A stretch of DNA of 11,322 bases from Lachnoclostridium sp. UBA739 (GTDB lineage Bacteria; Bacillota_A; Clostridia; Lachnospirales; Lachnospiraceae). The notes below the pieces were generated by a model. The model made no database searches. It was not told the DNA's origin and saw nothing but the letters and a program-made list of their open reading frames with translations. The position numbers and the translations under genes are program-made. Below, in pieces: positions 6,838 through 11,322 of this stretch (position 1 is the stretch's first letter; the number at the start of each line of letters is the position of its first letter). Where the stretch lies: assembly GCA_002297865.1 (NCBI GenBank), contig DBKX01000328.1:1-11322 (forward strand), in the 5' to 3' direction.

Positions 6838-7626
6838 TTAGATAACGAATTTTTCTTTCAATTTAGCAAAGATATAATCAGCTGCAGCATCTGGTTCTAA
6901 ACCTTCTTCTTTAACACCAGCTGGTTTTAATTGCTTAGGGAAAGATTTTGCTACGTTTAAAGGTGAACCTTTTAAGCCAAGGAATTCATCATCAGCATCA
7001 ACGTCTGCACGTGTGATAACTGTAACTTCTTTTTCTCTGTAAGCATCAAAGATTCCACCTGGAGTCATATAACGAGGTGTATTCATTTCGCCAAGAGCTG
7101 TGATTAAGCAAGGCATTTCAACTTTAACAGTGTGATATCTGTCATCATACTGACGTTTTACAACAACTGTATTTCCTTCAACTTTGATGTCTTCAGCATA
7201 GGAAACGTTAGGAATTCCTAACCACTCAGCGATCTGAGGACCAACCTGAGCAGTATCACCATCGATAGCCTGACGTCCAGCGATAATCATGTCATAATCG
7301 CCAACTTTTTTGATACCAGCAGCTACTGTGTAAGATGTAGCTAATGTATCAGCACCACCGAATGCACGGTCAGAAATTAAGTAAGCTTCATCAGCTCCCA
7401 TAGCTAAAGCTTCTCTTAAAGCAGCATCAGCTTGAGGAGGTCCCATGGAAACTACTTTAATTGTAGCGCCTGTTTGTTCTTTTATTTGAAGAGCAGCCTC
7501 TAAACCTGCTTTGTCATCTGGGTTGATGATACTAGGTACACCATCACGGATAAGAGTACCTTTTACAGGGTCTAATTTTACTTCGTTTGTATCTGGAACT
7601 TGTTTAATACATACTATAATATTCAC
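6838..7626 (-). CDS. etfB: Electron transfer flavoprotein, beta subunit
   Basis: The 262-residue beta subunit binds the NADH-reactive flavin in bifurcating ETF complexes and forms a heterodimer with EtfA. The sequence opens with NIIVCIKQVPDT, typical of the family. AGRQAIDGDTAQVGPQ (116-131) is the nucleotide-binding loop, and VKRQYDDRYHTVKVEMPCLIT (156-176) spans the beta-subunit signature. The start codon is GTG (7626-7624), supported by AAGGAG at 7637-7642, 10 bases upstream; no better ATG is near. The gene lies 41 bases after bcd and 23 bases before etfA on the same strand, the order normal for this operon. Assignment to the bifurcating group rests on the neighbourhood and the conserved loop, not on a test. 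Confidence 0.95.
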   Translation of the reverse strand: MNIIVCIKQVPDTNEVKLDPVKGTLIRDGVPSIINPDDKAGLEAALQIKEQTGATIKVVSMGPPQADAALREALAMGADEAYLISDRAFGGADTLATSYTVAAGIKKVGDYDMIIAGRQAIDGDTAQVGPQIAEWLGIPNVSYAEDIKVEGNTVVVKRQYDDRYHTVKVEMPCLITALGEMNTPRYMTPGGIFDAYREKEVTVITRADVDADDEFLGLKGSPLNVAKSFPKQLKPAGVKEEGLEPDAAADYIFAKLKEKFVI

Positions 7627-7667
7627 TCTGTATTCACTCCTTATTATGTTTTATCTAATCGATATAA

Positions 7668-8822
7668 TTATTTTAATAAGTTACCGGAAATAACCATACG
7701 TTGAACTTCTGAAGTTCCTTCGTAGATCTCAGTAATCTTAGCATCACGCATCATACGTTCTACATCATATTCTCTTGTATAACCGTAACCACCGTGAAGC
7801 TGAACAGCCTTTGTTGTTACTTCCATAGCAACTTCTGCAGCGAATAATTTAGCTTTTGCAGCTTCTACAGAGTAAACTTTCTGAGTAGCTTTTGCCATAG
7901 CAGCTTTGTATACTAATAATTTAGCAGCTTCTACTTTAGTAGCCATGTTAGCAAGTTCGAACTGTGTATTCTGGAATGCACTTAAAGAACGGCCAAACTG
8001 TTTTCTTTCTTTTACATAAGCAACAGTAGTTTCTAAAGCACCTTCAGCAATACCAAGAGCCTGAGCAGCGATACCGATACGTCCACCATCTAATGTGTGC
8101 ATAGCGATACCAAAACCTTTGCCTTGTTTTCCTAATAAGTTATCTTTAGGAATTCTGCAATCCTGGAAGATTAACTCATAAGTAGAGGAACCGCGGATAC
8201 CCATTTTCTTTTCTTTTACACCGAATGTAAATCCTGGTGTGTCTTTTTCTACGATAAATGCAGAGAAGGATTTTTTCTTTCTTCCTCTTGCATCAACCTG
8301 AATATCAGTGATAGCGATTACAATGTAAACGTCTGCTTCTTTACCGTTAGTGATAAAGCATTTGGAACCATTTAATATCCATTCGTCACCATCTAAAACA
8401 GCTTTTGTCTGAGCCCCCTGAGCATCAGTACCAGCACCTGGCTCTGTTAAAGCGAAAGCACCTAATTTTGTTCCGTTTGCTAAAGGAACTAAGAATTTCT
8501 GTTTTTGCTCTTCAGTACCATATGTTAAGATAGGGTCTGCACAAAGAGAAGTATGAGCAGATACGATAACACCTGTAGTACCGCAGACTTTTGATAATTC
8601 TTCCACACACATAATATATGTTAATGGGTCACAGCCTTGTCCACCATATTCCTTTGGTACTGGAATACCCATGAAACCTAATTTTTTCATTTTGTCAACA
8701 GTTGCTGTTGGAAAATGTTCTGTTTCGTCTACCTCTTGCGCAAGAGGTTTTACTTCATTTTGAGCGAAATCTCTGAACAATGTTCTAGCCATTTCATGCT
8801 CTTTACTTAATGTAAAATCCAT
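7668..8822 (-). CDS. bcd: Butyryl-CoA dehydrogenase (short-chain acyl-CoA dehydrogenase)
   Basis: Bcd is an FAD enzyme that reduces crotonyl-CoA to butyryl-CoA with electrons delivered by EtfAB. With the start at 8822 the protein has 384 residues, the usual length. [14 protein letters not shown] (121-134) is the first acyl-CoA dehydrogenase signature. The second spans [18 protein letters not shown] (341-358) to YEGTSE (367-372), with E368 as the expected catalytic base. I chose the ATG at 8822 because GGAGG (8830-8834) lies 7 bases before it and [10 protein letters not shown] aligns with family N-termini. An in-frame ATG at 8846 would add 8 residues and place the ribosome binding site inside the gene. 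It sits between hbd and etfB in one operon. Substrate choice (butyryl-CoA) is inferred from context, since sequence alone does not separate short-chain relatives well. Confidence 0.94.
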   Translation of the reverse strand: MDFTLSKEHEMARTLFRDFAQNEVKPLAQEVDETEHFPTATVDKMKKLGFMGIPVPKEYGGQGCDPLTYIMCVEELSKVCGTTGVIVSAHTSLCADPILTYGTEEQKQKFLVPLANGTKLGAFALTEPGAGTDAQGAQTKAVLDGDEWILNGSKCFITNGKEADVYIVIAITDIQVDARGRKKKSFSAFIVEKDTPGFTFGVKEKKMGIRGSSTYELIFQDCRIPKDNLLGKQGKGFGIAMHTLDGGRIGIAAQALGIAEGALETTVAYVKERKQFGRSLSAFQNTQFELANMATKVEAAKLLVYKAAMAKATQKVYSVEAAKAKLFAAEVAMEVTTKAVQLHGGYGYTREYDVERMMRDAKITEIYEGTSEVQRMVISGNLLK

Positions 8823-8863
8823 GTCAATTCCTCCATATTTTATCATTATTCTATTGATTCAAG

Positions 8864-8891
8864 TACGCCAGAATGATAACATCCTGGCGTA
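8864..8891. repeat. Perfect 8-bp inverted repeat in the hbd-bcd gap
   Basis: TACGCCAG at 8864-8871 and CTGGCGTA at 8884-8891 flank a 12-base loop. The hairpin starts 18 bases after the hbd stop on the - strand. Neither strand has a T-run next to it, so it is not a typical terminator. An mRNA processing or stability element inside the operon, or a protein-binding site, fits better. Confidence 0.55.
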
Positions 8892-8909
8892 AACTATTAC
8901 AAAACGATA

Positions 8910-9749
8910 TTATTTAGAATAATCGTAGAATCCTTTACCTGTCTTCATACCTAACTTACCAGCACGAACCATTTTTCTTAATAATGGGTGAGGACGGTAT
9001 TTTGGATCTCCTGTTTCTGCTTGTAATACTTCCATGATAGCTAAGCAGATATCAAGACCAACTAAGTCACCTAAAGCTAAAGGTCCCATTGGATGGTTAG
9101 CACCTAATTTCATAGCTGCATCAATACCTTCAACAGAAGCAGTACCGTCAGCATAGATTCCAACAGCTTCGTTAATCATAGGAATTAAGATTCTGTTTAC
9201 TACGAAACCAGCAGCTTCTTTTACTTCAACAGGAGTTTTACCAATTTCTTCTGCAATTGAAATAACTTTAGCAGTAACTTCGTCTGTTGTATTTTCACCA
9301 CGGATAACTTCTACTAATTTCATAACTGGAGCTGGGTTGAAGAAATGCATACCGATAACTGGTCTGTCGATTCCTGCACCAATCTCTGTAATGGAAAGAG
9401 AAGATGTGTTTGTAGCAAAGATACATTCTGGTTTACAGATATCCTGTAACTCTTTGAAAGTCTGTTTCTTAATATCCATAACTTCAAGAGCAGCTTCTAC
9501 AACTAAATCACAGTCTGTACAGATTGTTTTTACACCAGTTGTAATTTTGTTAAGAATAGCATCAGCAGCTTCCTGAGTCATTTTACCTTTAGCGATACGT
9601 TTTTCGAATCCTTTCGCAATTTTCTTTTTACCATTTGCAGCGAATTCTTCGTTGATATCGCATAAGAATACTTCATAACCTTCTGTTTGAGCGAATGCCT
9701 GAGCAATACCGGAACCCATAGTTCCTGCACCAATAATACCTACTTTCAT
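8910..9749 (-). CDS. hbd: 3-hydroxybutyryl-CoA dehydrogenase
   Basis: Hbd reduces acetoacetyl-CoA to 3-hydroxybutyryl-CoA, the second step from acetyl-CoA to butyrate. The 279-residue length is typical. The N-terminal Rossmann fold shows [11 protein letters not shown] (7-17), and D31 at the end of the second strand favours NADH over NADPH. The catalytic histidine is expected in [11 protein letters not shown] (133-143, H135). NTSSLSITE (114-122) contributes substrate-binding and catalytic residues. The family signature covers [18 protein letters not shown] (180-197), and [19 protein letters not shown] (215-233) lines the C-terminal domain. AGGAGG at 9758-9763, 8 bases upstream, supports the ATG. 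On the 3' side it is followed by an inverted repeat and bcd. On the 5' side two unrelated genes separate it from crt, an unusual break in this operon. Confidence 0.95.
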   Translation of the reverse strand: MKVGIIGAGTMGSGIAQAFAQTEGYEVFLCDINEEFAANGKKKIAKGFEKRIAKGKMTQEAADAILNKITTGVKTICTDCDLVVEAALEVMDIKKQTFKELQDICKPECIFATNTSSLSITEIGAGIDRPVIGMHFFNPAPVMKLVEVIRGENTTDEVTAKVISIAEEIGKTPVEVKEAAGFVVNRILIPMINEAVGIYADGTASVEGIDAAMKLGANHPMGPLALGDLVGLDICLAIMEVLQAETGDPKYRPHPLLRKMVRAGKLGMKTGKGFYDYSK

Positions 9750-9795
9750 TGATTCATCCTCCTAAAACTATAATAATATTTCTTTTATTATCTTA

Positions 9796-9990
9796 TCAGT
9801 TGCTTAGTGGAACAAAAAATGTTCCAAGGCATAAAAACATAATAAAGCTAATTACTATTACAAAGATCCCACAAAAGATCATCAACATCATAAACCAAGG
9901 TGCTAGATGTTTTTTGCCAATGAATCCGAATAATATCATTGCTAATCCAATTATAATACTTAAAATACTTATTACAAAATAAATGGTCAC
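9796..9990 (-). CDS. Small membrane protein, 64 residues, function unknown
   Basis: The predicted protein is almost entirely hydrophobic. Two membrane segments (about 3-24 and 32-58) are joined by a short basic loop (GKKHLAP), so it should be an integral membrane protein with a small turn. The start is GTG at 9990-9988, with AGAGG about 6 bases upstream, a usable ribosome binding site. No ATG gives a better start. It lies 31 bases after the secreted-protein gene on the same strand, so the two are probably co-transcribed. I recognise no family. The ribosome binding site and the clean two-helix pattern make a real gene likelier than a chance reading frame, but the evidence is limited for a protein this short. 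An immunity- or partner-type role for the upstream secreted protein is a guess. Confidence 0.6.
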   Translation of the reverse strand: MTIYFVISILSIIIGLAMILFGFIGKKHLAPWFMMLMIFCGIFVIVISFIMFLCLGTFFVPLSN

Positions 9991-10021
9991 GTTTTACCTC
10001 TTTTTTATAACTAAACTATTT

Positions 10022-10819
10022 CTATCTCATAAAATAGATTTTAACTTTTATATTTTTTAAGACGCCTGTATTCTGACACAACCATGCAAAATTGTTTACA
10101 AGTCCCACCATCACATTTTCGTAATCAGATTTTTTAAAATCATAAGTGTCACTGATGACGAAATGGTATGTAGTGAAAGCAGTATTTGGTAATCTTACTT
10201 CACTTGAAATATCTGTATTATGTAATGCTAGATACAAATCTTTATCATCACTCTGTTTAAATTCTAATCCTTTTGGCAATTTTTTACCACTTTTTAATTT
10301 AGAAAAAAAAGATTTAAATACAGAAGTTTTCACTATTTTTTTTGTGAATAACCCATCTTCTTGATATATACTACTTTCTGTGTAATTCAATCCTTTTACG
10401 GAGAATGTTATCAGTTCAGCGGTGCATTTATATCCGTTATTGGATAATATTTGAGCAGCGGCTAACCAAGCGGTCTCTACAGTGCCATATGACGATTTTA
10501 ATATATTAGCTTTAGCGTTAGGAAGCACTAGATTAGTATCTAATGTATTTGATGAAGTATGGTTCTCAATTGGTGAATTTTGATTCATTATTAATGCGAT
10601 ATATTGGTTTAATTCGCTATCAGTCATTTTCTCAAACTGCTCAATTAAATCATCATATTCATCATCAATGTAGATGTCACTGACATTAAATTTTAAGCTT
10701 GTATCTACTTCATTAGATATTTCGGTAGGAAAAAAACTAGCGCCTTCTACATTTTGCATGTTTGAAACAAGTGCTATGCTAGACAGCAAGCCTATCGCAA
10801 CTGATTGTTTGAGTTTCAT
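10022..10819 (-). CDS. Secreted protein of unknown function
   Basis: With the start at 10819 the product has 265 residues and opens with MKLKQSVAIGLLSSIALVS, a clear signal peptide (basic start, hydrophobic core). Cleavage near NVEG/ASFF (about residue 27) is plausible. GGAGG at 10825-10829, 5 bases before this ATG, supports the choice; an ATG at 10894 would place 25 polar residues ahead of the signal peptide and bury the ribosome binding site. No LPXTG anchor, lipobox or binding repeat is seen. The mature part has an acidic helix (DDEYDDLIEQFEKM), then a likely folded domain from ETAWLAAAQILSNNGYKC to the end. That domain contains LYLALHNTDIS and DYENVMVGLVNNFAWLC and ends in KVKIYFMR. I do not recognise the family. 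Codon use is more A+T-rich and less biased than in the butyrate genes around it, consistent with later insertion. Confidence 0.75.
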   Translation of the reverse strand: MKLKQSVAIGLLSSIALVSNMQNVEGASFFPTEISNEVDTSLKFNVSDIYIDDEYDDLIEQFEKMTDSELNQYIALIMNQNSPIENHTSSNTLDTNLVLPNAKANILKSSYGTVETAWLAAAQILSNNGYKCTAELITFSVKGLNYTESSIYQEDGLFTKKIVKTSVFKSFFSKLKSGKKLPKGLEFKQSDDKDLYLALHNTDISSEVRLPNTAFTTYHFVISDTYDFKKSDYENVMVGLVNNFAWLCQNTGVLKNIKVKIYFMR

Positions 10820-10842
10820 TCTTTCCTCCAAATTACATTTTT

Positions 10843-10890
10843 CTTTTTCGATAGATTTTCCTTTTGTATGATATTGCACTACCGAAAAAG
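10843..10890. repeat. 12-bp inverted repeat upstream of the secreted-protein gene
   Basis: The arms 10843-10854 and 10879-10890 pair over 12 bp on the - strand RNA with one G-U pair, around a 24-base A+T-rich loop. The near arm is 13 bases upstream of the ribosome binding site (10825-10829). No T-run follows. It could be an operator around the start of transcription or a leader hairpin. Confidence 0.45.
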
Positions 10891-10910
10891 TCATTAATGC
10901 AAGTTAAATT

Positions 10911-10934
10911 AAAAAAATAAATCTATTTATTTTT
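10911..10934 (-). terminator. A+T-only hairpin with T-run at the end of crt
   Basis: A perfect 10-bp inverted repeat (10913-10922 with 10925-10934) overlaps the crt stop codon at 10923-10925. On the - strand it is followed by a run of T (10917-10911). The stem is all A-T with a 2-base loop, so termination may be partial. If it works, crt is cut off from hbd. Confidence 0.4.
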
Positions 10935-11322
10935 AAATCCATCTACTTTCGTCTTATTTAAGAAAGCAGTCATACCATCTTTCTGGTCTTCTGTTTCGAA
11001 GCAGCTACCGAATAATTTTTCTTCAATAACGATAGCCTGATCCATATCTACATCTAAACCTTCATTGATAGCTTTTTTGCAGGCACGAACAGCGATAGGA
11101 GCGTTCTTAGCAATTTTGCCAGCCATTTTTTTAGCAGCATCCATTAACTCAGCCTGTGGATATACAGCATTTACTAAACCAACACGGTAAGCTTCATCCG
11201 CTTTGATGTTGAATGCTGTGTAAACTAATTCTTTTGCTTTGCCAACACCGATGATACGTGCTAATCTCTGAGTACCACCGAATCCTGGTGTAATTCCTAA
11301 ACCAACTTCTGGCTGGCCGAAT
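10923..11322 (-). CDS. crt: 3-hydroxybutyryl-CoA dehydratase (crotonase), C-terminal part
   Basis: Crt dehydrates 3-hydroxybutyryl-CoA to crotonyl-CoA. About 132 C-terminal residues are visible and the frame runs out of the window at the 5' end. An internal ATG at 11144 is not the start, because clear crotonase sequence lies upstream of it. FGQPEVGLGITPGFGGTQRL opens the visible part; the E of QPE corresponds to catalytic Glu164 of rat mitochondrial enoyl-CoA hydratase. The other catalytic glutamate lies outside the window. The tail (KADEAYRVGLVNAV, then FLNKTKVDGFKNK) is the usual trimerisation region. Codon use matches hbd and bcd. Upstream neighbours, probably including thiolase, are not visible. 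Confidence 0.92.
   Translation of the reverse strand, partial: FGQPEVGLGITPGFGGTQRLARIIGVGKAKELVYTAFNIKADEAYRVGLVNAVYPQAELMDAAKKMAGKIAKNAPIAVRACKKAINEGLDVDMDQAIVIEEKLFGSCFETEDQKDGMTAFLNKTKVDGFKNK

Noticed and set aside
8823..8846. Upstream ATG at 8846 as the bcd start
   Set aside because: It would place the GGAGG site at 8830-8834 inside the gene and add 8 residues absent from the family.
9750..10922. Direct repeats or transposon ends bordering the insert between crt and hbd
   Set aside because: I found no matching repeats at the two borders and no transposase or integrase, so the mechanism of insertion is unknown.

Overview
The window looks like chromosomal DNA from an anaerobic butyrate-producing member of the Clostridia, most likely Lachnospiraceae of the Roseburia / Butyrivibrio / Eubacterium type. 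The signs are low G+C, strong AGGAGG-type ribosome binding sites, a butyryl-CoA:acetate CoA-transferase, and a crt / hbd / bcd / etfB / etfA gene set. The genus cannot be fixed from this sequence alone.

Layout. The left part is on the + strand: the 3' end of an exported or lipoprotein-like protein (1-611), a large terminator hairpin, then but (803-2143) behind an extended -10 promoter with a 10-bp inverted repeat over its -35 region, a terminator, and a small NodB-type deacetylase (2265-2891). After that comes a decayed gene (about 2927-3202) with recognisable scraps of a GH11 xylanase and a carbohydrate-binding module. The right part (3241-11322) is on the - strand. In its transcription order it holds crt (3' part only), a two-gene insert (secreted protein of unknown function, then a 64-residue membrane protein), hbd, bcd, etfB, etfA and a methyl-accepting chemotaxis protein. 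The two convergent halves meet in a G+C-richer, strongly foldable segment (3241-3405). It ends in a clean intrinsic terminator on the - strand, so it is either the structured 3' UTR of the chemotaxis gene or a separate small RNA.

How the genes work together. Crt dehydrates 3-hydroxybutyryl-CoA made by Hbd. Bcd with EtfAB reduces crotonyl-CoA to butyryl-CoA, in the Clostridia normally coupled by flavin-based electron bifurcation to ferredoxin reduction by NADH. But exchanges butyryl-CoA with acetate to release butyrate. Thiolase, the first enzyme, is not in the window. The final step therefore lies about 3.6 kb from the end of the operon that feeds it, on the opposite strand.

Most worth a second look: the unassigned structured RNA candidate at 3265-3405, the insertion of two unrelated genes between crt and hbd, the chemotaxis receptor without an N-terminal membrane anchor placed directly after etfA, the xylanase relic, and the palindrome over the but promoter.
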